A DNA stretch of 49,734 nucleotides from positions 1-49,734 of the forward strand of contig JAXJRQ010000152.1 in NCBI GenBank assembly GCA_036310525.1, read 5' to 3'. Each line of letters opens with the position of its first letter. The first letter of the stretch is position 1. The position numbers and the translations under genes are program-made. Positions 44,113-49,734 of this stretch are shown here, piece after piece. The stretch is from UBA4716 sp036310525. Its GTDB lineage: Bacteria; Bacillota; Clostridia; UBA1381. The notes under the pieces are model-generated. The model did not search any database. It had not been told where the DNA came from and saw only the letters and a program-made list of their open reading frames with translations.

Positions 44113-44135
44113 AAAAGCAAGCAATTATTGCTTTT
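44113..44135 (-). terminator. Possible terminator behind the phosphoglucomutase gene
   Basis: AAAAGCAA (44,113-44,120) pairs with TTGCTTTT (44,128-44,135); on the minus strand a TTTTT run is part of the descending arm. It lies about 20 bases behind the stop codon and just upstream of the regulator's probable -10. Confidence 0.45.
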
Positions 44136-44154
44136 GTAAGTATTTACCTTAATA

Positions 44155-44808
44155 TCAGTTTTTAAGTGCACTGCATTCCTTAGCATTAAAGTGAGCAAGC
44201 GACAGTGCCGAAAAATCCGCAAGAGGATTTTGTCTTGCTTCGCCTACAGCAAGCGCAAGCATACCGCCGTTCTTTGCCGCCTCAATTCCTGCGTCTGAGT
44301 CCTCCGCAACAAGACAGTCCGAAGCATCTATGCCAAGCTTTTTTGCCGCAACAAGAAACACCTCGGGGTCTGGCTTTGATTTTGTGGTATCAAGTCCGCA
44401 GCTCACTGCGTCAAGATATTTTATGAGTCCCGTTTTTTCAAGTATAAGCGGTGCATTTTTGCTCGCCGAGCCTACAGCCGTTTTTATGCCATTTTCTCTG
44501 AGGTATTCCAGAAGCTCAATTGCGCCCGGCAAAACATCCTTTTCCGATAAAACCTCAAGTGATTTTACATACACATCATTTTTTCTCTGTGCAAGCTCAA
44601 GCTTTTCCTCTTCACTGTACTGCACACTGCTTTTTTCCAAAAGAACCTCAAGCGAAGCCATACGGCTCACACCTCTTTGTCTGACATTGTCCTTTTCTGT
44701 GTAATCTGTTATTCCTATTTCACAAGCAAGCTTTTTCCATGCTTCAAAATGAAGCACGTCTGTAGAAACAAGAACTCCGTCCAAATCAAAAATAACTGCT
44801 TTTACCAT
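44155..44808 (-). CDS. pgmB: Beta-phosphoglucomutase
   Basis: Converts beta-glucose 1-phosphate, the product of GH65 phosphorylases, to glucose 6-phosphate. A 217-residue HAD-family protein of normal length: FDLDGVLVSTD with nucleophile Asp8 and acid/base Asp10, HFEAWKKLA (cap residues characteristic of beta-PGM), RGVSRMASLE substrate loop, VGSASKNAP, KSKPDPEVFL with the HAD lysine, and VAEDSDAGIEAAKNGG binding magnesium. The ATG at 44,808 matches the start of the HAD fold; AAAGGA lies 10 bases upstream. The gene is divergent from the LacI regulator and shares its promoter region. It links both GH65 enzymes to glycolysis. Confidence 0.93.
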   Translation of the reverse strand: MVKAVIFDLDGVLVSTDVLHFEAWKKLACEIGITDYTEKDNVRQRGVSRMASLEVLLEKSSVQYSEEEKLELAQRKNDVYVKSLEVLSEKDVLPGAIELLEYLRENGIKTAVGSASKNAPLILEKTGLIKYLDAVSCGLDTTKSKPDPEVFLVAAKKLGIDASDCLVAEDSDAGIEAAKNGGMLALAVGEARQNPLADFSALSLAHFNAKECSALKN

Positions 44809-44832
44809 GATTATTATTCCTTTCATAAAAAA

Positions 44833-44860
44833 ATTTTAAAATTATTGACACTTTTTGCAA
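44833..44860 (-). promoter_or_regulatory. Probable promoter of pgmB
   Basis: Minus strand TTGCAA (44,855-44,860), 16 bases, TAAAAT (44,833-44,838). Its -35 overlaps the promoter of the divergent lacI-type gene (spacer), so the two promoters interfere sterically. Confidence 0.5.
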
Positions 44861-44873
44861 AAAATTATATACT
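44845..44873 (+). promoter_or_regulatory. Promoter of the LacI-family regulator gene
   Basis: TTGACA (44,845-44,850), 17 bases, TATACT (44,868-44,873). A degenerate operator follows 2 bases after the -10. Confidence 0.8.
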
Positions 44874-44875
44874 AT

Positions 44876-44889
44876 ATTTAAAGTAAAAC
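44876..44889 (+). promoter_or_regulatory. Degenerate LacI-type operator (autoregulation)
   Basis: ATTTAAAGTAAAAC matches the palindrome GTTTAACGTTAAAC of the GH65 promoter at 11 of 14 positions and has the same offset, 2 bases after the -10 box. This suggests weaker, autoregulatory binding of the encoded repressor. Confidence 0.5.
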
Positions 44890-44903
44890 TAAGGAGTCAC
44901 CAT

Positions 44904-45911
44904 ATGGCAACCATAAAAGACATTGCAAAGCTTGCAGGCGTAAGTCCGATGACGGTATCAAACGTACTGCACAAGCGATACAACAAGGTTTCGGAGGATA
45001 CTATTGAACGCATAAATACCATCGCAAAGCAATATAATTATACACCCAATCTTTCCGCACGCTCGCTTGTATCAAAAAGCTCGCACGTTATTGCATACAT
45101 AAACATCGCCCAAAGCTCGTCCACACGCCGTTTTGTTTCTGACCCGTTCAACGCCGAGCTCATCAATACACTTGAAAACGAACTCGGAAAAAGCGGATAC
45201 TATCTAATGCTCAAAACTGTCACTTCACCTGACGAACTCACCGAATTTTTGAAAAACTGGAGCATAGACGGTATTTTTTGTGTAGGGTTATCGGATAATT
45301 CATTTATTTCTGAAATACTCAGCACAAAAATCCCTTCCGTTTTTATTGACAGCCACGTTCCCGAAAACTGCGCCAATATCTGTCTTGATAACCGCTTAGC
45401 GGCACAACTTGCGGCTGAATGCTTTGTTAAAAACGGTCACAGAAAGATTGCCGCAGCTATCCCCAAGCACAGTATAGTCGACAACGAACGTATCGAAGGC
45501 TTTATTGACACACTTCATGCAATGGGAATTGACTTTTCTGCAGAAAACCTTTATGAAAGCCACAGCTTTTCTGACGGCGGTTTTGAAATAGGTCAGATAC
45601 TCGCCAAAAAGGGCGAAATCAGCGCAGTATTTGCAACCGCAGACCTTCTTGCCGCCGAAATAATCAGCGGTCTGCATTCGGAGGGCGTAAGAGTTCCCGA
45701 GGATGTGTCCGTGATAGGCTTTGATGACAGCTATATCTGTAATATAACCTATCCACGGCTTACATCACTGCATCAGAGCACCTCAACACGAGGCGAATTT
45801 GCTGCAAAAACCATGCTCGGACTGTTAAACGGTGATACCTCATTTGCAAAGAAATCGGTATTACCCGTAAGCCTTAGAGTTCGTGACAGTGTTTATTCAA
45901 AAAATACCTGA
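44904..45911 (+). CDS. LacI-family transcriptional repressor
   Basis: A 335-residue sugar-responsive repressor. Residues 3-50 form the LacI headpiece (TIKDIAKLAGVSPMTVSNVLH, then YNYTPNLSARSL hinge). The rest is a periplasmic-binding-like effector domain (IDGIFCVG, RIEGFIDTLHAMGID, AVFATADLLAAEIISGL, VPEDVSVIGFDD, LTSLHQSTSTRGEFAAKTML). AAGGAG lies 8 bases before the ATG. It is divergent from pgmB and convergent with the second GH65 gene, with a shared terminator. The GH65 promoter holds a perfect palindrome just after -10 and its own promoter a degenerate copy, so it probably represses GH65 and itself until an alpha-glucobiose or glucose phosphate appears (inference). Confidence 0.95.
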   Translation: MATIKDIAKLAGVSPMTVSNVLHKRYNKVSEDTIERINTIAKQYNYTPNLSARSLVSKSSHVIAYINIAQSSSTRRFVSDPFNAELINTLENELGKSGYYLMLKTVTSPDELTEFLKNWSIDGIFCVGLSDNSFISEILSTKIPSVFIDSHVPENCANICLDNRLAAQLAAECFVKNGHRKIAAAIPKHSIVDNERIEGFIDTLHAMGIDFSAENLYESHSFSDGGFEIGQILAKKGEISAVFATADLLAAEIISGLHSEGVRVPEDVSVIGFDDSYICNITYPRLTSLHQSTSTRGEFAAKTMLGLLNGDTSFAKKSVLPVSLRVRDSVYSKNT

Positions 45912-45913
45912 TA

Positions 45914-45945
45914 TGTGACAGAGGTTATACCTCTGTCACATTTTT
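45914..45945. terminator. Terminator between lacI-type gene and second GH65 gene
   Basis: TGTGACAGAGGT (45,914-45,925) pairs with ACCTCTGTCACA (45,929-45,940), 12 bp with a 3-base loop, followed by five T on the plus strand. It lies between two convergent genes and may serve both, though the T run favours the plus strand. Confidence 0.88.
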
Positions 45946-48109
45946 ATTCGATTTCCGTAACTGTACCCTTGCCGTTTTCCGCTTCTATTAAGTATACATT
46001 TCCGCAATAAACCATTTTGAATTTCATCTTTTTCCATTTTTCAGGCAGTGACGGACGGCATACAAGCTGTCCGTTTTCTATTGACACACCTGCAAAGCCT
46101 TTAACAGCAACAATCCATGCGCCGCCCTCGGATGCAGGATGTGTTCCGCCGATATAGATAAGACCTGCCCACTGCTTTCCGCCCGGAAGTAAGTCTGCTG
46201 AAGCAGATTTCATAAACAGCGGATATGCAAAATCGGGATTTCCGATATAACACGCAAGAAGCGAATACATACATGCCGAAAGTGATGAACCGTGTTCTGT
46301 TCTCGGCTCATAAAATTCCCAGTTACGTGCCATAGTGTCTACATCGTAATCATCCCTGAACATACTGAGCATCGCCACTACATCCGCCTGCTTTATTACC
46401 TGAGTATCGCTTGCAACTCCGTATGCACCGCCCCAGTATTCTTTGGGGTCGAGTAGTCTTGACCTTACAGTGTCAACACTCACGTCCTCAAGTCTGAAAT
46501 ATCCGTCAAACTGTTCGATAATTCCGTTCTCTGACGGTGACGGAATATACAGCTTTTTAGCCAAAGCTTCAAATTCAACCGCCAGTTTATCAAGCTCAAA
46601 TTTGATTTTGAGTTCCTCGTAACATTCAGGCATTCCAACTTTGATTTCTGTAATTGTTTTTGAAGCTTCCTCAAGCACAAACTTTGCCATTCTGTTGGTA
46701 TAAGCATTGTTTGACACACGCTCATGATATTCATCAGGGCCTACAACGTCGTGTATTTCATAAAAATCCGAATTAGCTCTCTTAAGTAACAGCGAACGGT
46801 ACATTCTCGCACATTCAATAATTACCTCAGCGCCGCCCTGTGACAGTATGCTCTTGTCACCGCATGCCTGCATGTATTTCATCATTCCGTATACAACCGC
46901 CGCCGATATATGATACTGCTTATCACGGAAATGTGTACGCATGGGACGCTTCGTGAATACATCAACCACATTGTAGTCCGAGCAGGCATCACTGCCGTCC
47001 TCCTGACTTTCCCATGCATAATACGCACCGTCAAGTCCGTAATATGCCGCTTTTTCTCTTGCCCCGTCAAGCGTATCTATTCGATATGTAAGAAGTGTTT
47101 TTGCAATCTGCGGCTCGGTATATGCAAAATAGTCAAGCATAAACATTTCCGTATCCCAGAATATCGCACCCTTATACACCTGTCCCGACAAGCCTCTTGC
47201 AGGAATTGAACGGCTTCGCATACCTCTCGGTGCAATACAGTTCATGTGATACAGTGAATAATTAAGTGCCGACATAGCTTCATCATCACCCTCTATGGTG
47301 ATTTCGGAAATATCCCATATTTTTGCCCATGCATCAATATGTTCTGCTTTAAGCTGTTCATAATTGAGTGCTTTCACATCATCACTGCATGGCTCTTCGT
47401 CTGCCGATGAATATATAACCGCCGCTTTTTCAATTGTATATTCAACACCTGCACAAGCCTTAAAAGCAATGTGCTCCATAACCTTTTTATCTTCTTCCGA
47501 AACAGTACATACGGCTTTATCAAAGCACACATTTACATTTTCAGCCGCAGTTACACTTATTTTCTTTTCGCCCGTTATTCCCTTAACTGATTTTTCTTCC
47601 GTACTTAATTTGAGCTCCGCAAAATGCGGACCGTTAATATCCCATACATCGCCGTCAATTCCCGTAACGATTTCTGCTTCACATTCAAAATCTGTAATCA
47701 CACTGTACTTCATCGCAATAACATGCTGACGCACCATACTGACTATTCTTTCGCTTCTGACAGTAATTTTGCCGTCTTCCGTCTGCCACTGTGTTTCTCT
47801 TATATGTATGCCGTTTTTGAAATCAAGCTTCTGCAGATGCGACAAGGGTTTTTCATCGGGTAATACATATTTCTTTCCGTTGATGGCTACATATGTATAC
47901 AATACATTCGGCGCATTCACCGACTCACGCCACGCATCACCGACTCTGTCATATATGCCCGACATGTTTATTCCGCACATATTCTCTTTGGTGTACTCTT
48001 CCATTGTTCCTCGCACGCCCATATATCCGTTGCCTGCAAGATACTTGTTACCGTTCCACGGAATGTCATCCGCAATAAACTTATCTGCACTTATTTCCCA
48101 GTTTGCCAC
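45944..48109 (-). CDS. GH65 inverting alpha-glucoside phosphorylase (copy 2)
   Basis: A 721-residue cytoplasmic GH65 enzyme. Landmarks: NKYLAGNGYMGVRGTMEEY, FWDTEMFMLDYFAYTEP, catalytic acid Glu460 in DVVGPDEYHERV followed by NNAYTNRMA, IKQADVVAMLSMF, HGSSLSACMYS, and HPASEGGAWIV near the end. Translation probably begins at the GTG at 48,109, since AAGGAGGG lies 6 bases upstream; the open frame runs further upstream into the promoter and is not a credible start. It differs clearly from copy 1 in sequence and control, so the two probably use different disaccharides. Product beta-glucose 1-phosphate would be taken by PgmB nearby. Exact specificity is unknown. Confidence 0.92.
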   Translation of the reverse strand: MANWEISADKFIADDIPWNGNKYLAGNGYMGVRGTMEEYTKENMCGINMSGIYDRVGDAWRESVNAPNVLYTYVAINGKKYVLPDEKPLSHLQKLDFKNGIHIRETQWQTEDGKITVRSERIVSMVRQHVIAMKYSVITDFECEAEIVTGIDGDVWDINGPHFAELKLSTEEKSVKGITGEKKISVTAAENVNVCFDKAVCTVSEEDKKVMEHIAFKACAGVEYTIEKAAVIYSSADEEPCSDDVKALNYEQLKAEHIDAWAKIWDISEITIEGDDEAMSALNYSLYHMNCIAPRGMRSRSIPARGLSGQVYKGAIFWDTEMFMLDYFAYTEPQIAKTLLTYRIDTLDGAREKAAYYGLDGAYYAWESQEDGSDACSDYNVVDVFTKRPMRTHFRDKQYHISAAVVYGMMKYMQACGDKSILSQGGAEVIIECARMYRSLLLKRANSDFYEIHDVVGPDEYHERVSNNAYTNRMAKFVLEEASKTITEIKVGMPECYEELKIKFELDKLAVEFEALAKKLYIPSPSENGIIEQFDGYFRLEDVSVDTVRSRLLDPKEYWGGAYGVASDTQVIKQADVVAMLSMFRDDYDVDTMARNWEFYEPRTEHGSSLSACMYSLLACYIGNPDFAYPLFMKSASADLLPGGKQWAGLIYIGGTHPASEGGAWIVAVKGFAGVSIENGQLVCRPSLPEKWKKMKFKMVYCGNVYLIEAENGKGTVTEIE

Positions 48110-48129
48110 AGTATATCCCTCCTTAATAG

Positions 48130-48143
48130 GTTTAACGTTAAAC
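48130..48143 (-). promoter_or_regulatory. Perfect palindromic LacI-type operator
   Basis: GTTTAACGTTAAAC, a perfect 14-bp palindrome with the central CG usual for LacI-family sites, lying 2 bases downstream of the -10 and over the expected transcription start of the GH65 gene. Confidence 0.75.
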
Positions 48144-48145
48144 TT

Positions 48146-48174
48146 ATTATAATTTATTACACAAAATTTGTCAA
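48146..48174 (-). promoter_or_regulatory. Strong sigma-A promoter of the second GH65 gene
   Basis: Minus strand TTGACA (48,169-48,174), 17 bases, TATAAT (48,146-48,151): consensus in both boxes. Strength of this kind is usual for genes held off by a repressor at the adjacent palindrome. Confidence 0.9.
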
Positions 48175-48194
48175 TAGTATTTATCAAAATACAA

Positions 48195-48335
48195 TTACAA
48201 TGAAGGAATTCGCAAAATTGCGAATTCCTTTGTGTTTATAAGCCATTGAACTACGAACAAAACTCACCACTCGGCGTACCCTCGTACGCCGTCGGACACT
48301 GGTATTATGCGAAAATTCGCATAATACTTCGTTTC
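48195..48335. repeat. Hairpin-rich intergenic element (REP/MITE-like)
   Basis: Three hairpins follow each other in the gene-free stretch 48,188-48,458: AAGGAATTCGCAA with TTGCGAATTCCTT (48,203-48,230); CGGCGTAC with GTACGCCG (about 48,272-48,291); and GTATTATGCGAA with TTCGCATAATAC (48,302-48,327). Base composition and symmetry are unlike the neighbouring genes. This is the look of a dispersed non-coding repeat. The first hairpin may also end transcription of the beta-helix gene. From 48,336 to 48,458 I see only T-rich tracts. Confidence 0.5.
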
Positions 48336-48458
48336 GTCCGTTCTGCACTATTTTTCTACATCCCTAGTTGACTTTTTTTACAGCCCCTTCTTTTATGGCA
48401 TACACTATAGCCTTTTTTCTATCACTTTGGTTTGAAAAAGGTTGTATCTTATATGAAG

Positions 48459-49734
48459 CTATTTTACATCAATTATATTTTTATCCAGAATATTATTGTT
48501 TATTTTAACATTCTCTGCGGCACGGATATATATTTCTTTTGTGGTGAGTGTGTTTTTAAATATATTGTTGTTGATTGATATATTTCCATGTACAGCCTCT
48601 GTTTCAGGCACAGCCATGCCGTCATGATTAAGGCTTACCGTTACAACTCCCGAAGAGTGTGAGGTTTGCATTGTTCCGCAATTTACAAAGCTGTTATTGA
48701 ATATATTCAGATTTTTAACGCTCCCCACCTCATACCACGAATTAATATCGGGAGCTGCCAGTATAGCTGACAGTCCGATGTTTCTGATAGTACAATTGGT
48801 AATGTTTGCGTTTGCACTTTGAATTAAAAATCCTCTCGCACGCCCACGGTTTACAACACAGTTATCTATAGTGACATCGGGATTAAATGATACGTTTTGT
48901 AATATATAATTCTTGCCAACATCGGGTGGTATATTGTCAAGTTTAATTTTTCCGTTCTTTATGCTGACAACCTTAGCTGTTCCAAAGGAATTAAAGCTTT
49001 TGTCAAAAAACTCGACCTCATCGCCTTTTTTTGCCCATGCATCACTTATCGCATTATCGCTTCCGCCCTCCCAAGCAGTAATGGTATTACCATTGATTTC
49101 TTTTATCACAGCGGCTTTACTGTGTACATTCAGGGCATCGTCACCTATTCCTTCAAATGTACAATCCGTAAGCTTTAAGCTTCCTTTTAAACCTTTTATA
49201 TGTATACAATCCTCATTTGAAGCAAACAGCACCTTATTCTTTGGCTTTACAGAAAAATTACTGAACGTAAAATTGCTATTGCCGCATGGTGCATATACCA
49301 CCGCACTCGGTGAAGTATAAACTGTGGTATTTTCTATACATAATCCGCTTGTACCCTGAACAAATATCGTAGGGCATGCATACTGACCGGACGTAAACCG
49401 CACACACACATTATTTCCGCAATTACCGTAATTGCCGCTTATTTTGAATATTCCGTTTTCTTTATCCGCCGCCTGAAATGCATTTTTTATTTTGTTATCA
49501 AACCAGAATTCTCTTTGCGGTATACCTTCTTTATCAAACAAATTTACTCCGTATACAATTTCATTACCCTCAATCGGAATTTTTTCATTACTCAAATATT
49601 CATCAAAAAGCTTAAAATATGTATACCCGTCAACACAATCAGTTATGACTCCGCTTGCATTTGTATGATTTATATAATCAAAACAAATCCCGCTTATAGT
49701 GACATTTTCACTGTCAATAATTTTTATGATATTA
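48459..49734 (-). CDS. Right-handed beta-helix protein, GH110-like (5' end outside window)
   Basis: The frame is open from the right edge to the stop at 48,459, giving 424 residues of a longer protein. The sequence is a ladder of beta-helix rungs rich in asparagine: VTISGICFDYINHTNASGV, LKLTDCTFEGIGDDALNVHSKA, VTIDNCVVNRGRARGFLIQSANANITNCTIRN, and ISINNNIFKN. The rung with C-x-F-x-G-x-G-D-D-A-L-N-V-H closely resembles the active-site rungs of GH110 alpha-1,3-galactosidases and related pectinase-like helices. That fits the alpha-galactosidase theme of the locus. The N-terminus, including any signal peptide, is not in the window, and catalytic residues were not proven. Call of fold is firm, of family tentative. 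Confidence 0.6.
   Translation of the reverse strand, partial: NIIKIIDSENVTISGICFDYINHTNASGVITDCVDGYTYFKLFDEYLSNEKIPIEGNEIVYGVNLFDKEGIPQREFWFDNKIKNAFQAADKENGIFKISGNYGNCGNNVCVRFTSGQYACPTIFVQGTSGLCIENTTVYTSPSAVVYAPCGNSNFTFSNFSVKPKNKVLFASNEDCIHIKGLKGSLKLTDCTFEGIGDDALNVHSKAAVIKEINGNTITAWEGGSDNAISDAWAKKGDEVEFFDKSFNSFGTAKVVSIKNGKIKLDNIPPDVGKNYILQNVSFNPDVTIDNCVVNRGRARGFLIQSANANITNCTIRNIGLSAILAAPDINSWYEVGSVKNLNIFNNSFVNCGTMQTSHSSGVVTVSLNHDGMAVPETEAVHGNISINNNIFKNTLTTKEIYIRAAENVKINNNILDKNIIDVK

Noticed and set aside
48110..48187. Upstream ATG extension of the second GH65 gene
   Set aside because: It would place the start inside the -35/-10 region and operator; the GTG at 48,109 has an AAGGAGGG site and aligns with the GH65 N-terminus.

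Overview
The window looks like a chromosomal segment of an AT-rich Gram-positive anaerobe of the class Clostridia. The evidence is strong AAGGAGG-type ribosome binding sites, sigma-A promoters with 17-base spacing, S-layer-homology (SLH) anchored surface proteins, LacI and AraC sugar regulators, and an ABC sugar importer without its own ATPase. The large glycan-binding secreted proteins with SLH anchors recall gut polysaccharide degraders of the Monoglobus/Ruminococcaceae type; that placement is an inference from gene style, not a search.

Left part (1-10,222). It starts with the 5' portion of a citrate synthase gene on the minus strand. Upstream lies a promoter-driven, terminator-ended structured RNA of about 170 nt. 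Then come a small CBM9-like protein convergent with an AraC regulator, an overlapping pair (YgjV-like membrane protein and a propeller-like protein) behind a promoter whose -10 sits inside a 31-bp palindrome, and an (alpha/alpha)6 glycosidase. A tight housekeeping operon follows: DJ-1/PfpI, 5-formyl-THF cyclo-ligase, TatD, DUF523 and an MGMT-family protein. An initiator tRNA-fMet gene carries, directly downstream, the decayed C-terminus of a recombinase that reads into the tRNA: an old integration scar.

Central part (10,173-41,602). Thirteen minus-strand genes run head to tail with no gap above about 105 bases, from a promoter near 41,525 to a strong terminator near 10,178. In transcription order they are: sugar-binding lipoprotein, two permeases, a sugar isomerase/epimerase-like protein, a GH65 phosphorylase, a GH36 alpha-galactosidase, a triple-SLH protein, a second SLH-type surface protein, a CBM/Fn3 scaffold, two paralogous secreted GH42-like enzymes with a CBM nested in the barrel, another CBM/Fn3 scaffold, and an 1804-residue secreted PHP (CehA/McbA-like) protein with lectin-like domains. 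Three of the secreted proteins end in the same kind of C-terminal domain. Together this reads as a Gram-positive polysaccharide utilisation locus: capture and cleave at the surface, import oligosaccharides, then finish cytoplasmic breakdown by hydrolysis and phosphorolysis.

Right part (41,700-49,734). A membrane-anchored AraC-type sensor-regulator lies directly upstream of the transporter operon. Next comes an alpha-glucoside phosphorolysis module: beta-phosphoglucomutase divergent from a LacI regulator, followed by a convergent second GH65 gene. The second GH65 promoter carries a perfect 14-bp palindrome 2 bases after its -10, and the lacI promoter carries a degenerate copy at exactly the same position. 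The window ends inside a right-handed beta-helix gene resembling GH110 alpha-galactosidases, beyond a hairpin-rich intergenic repeat.
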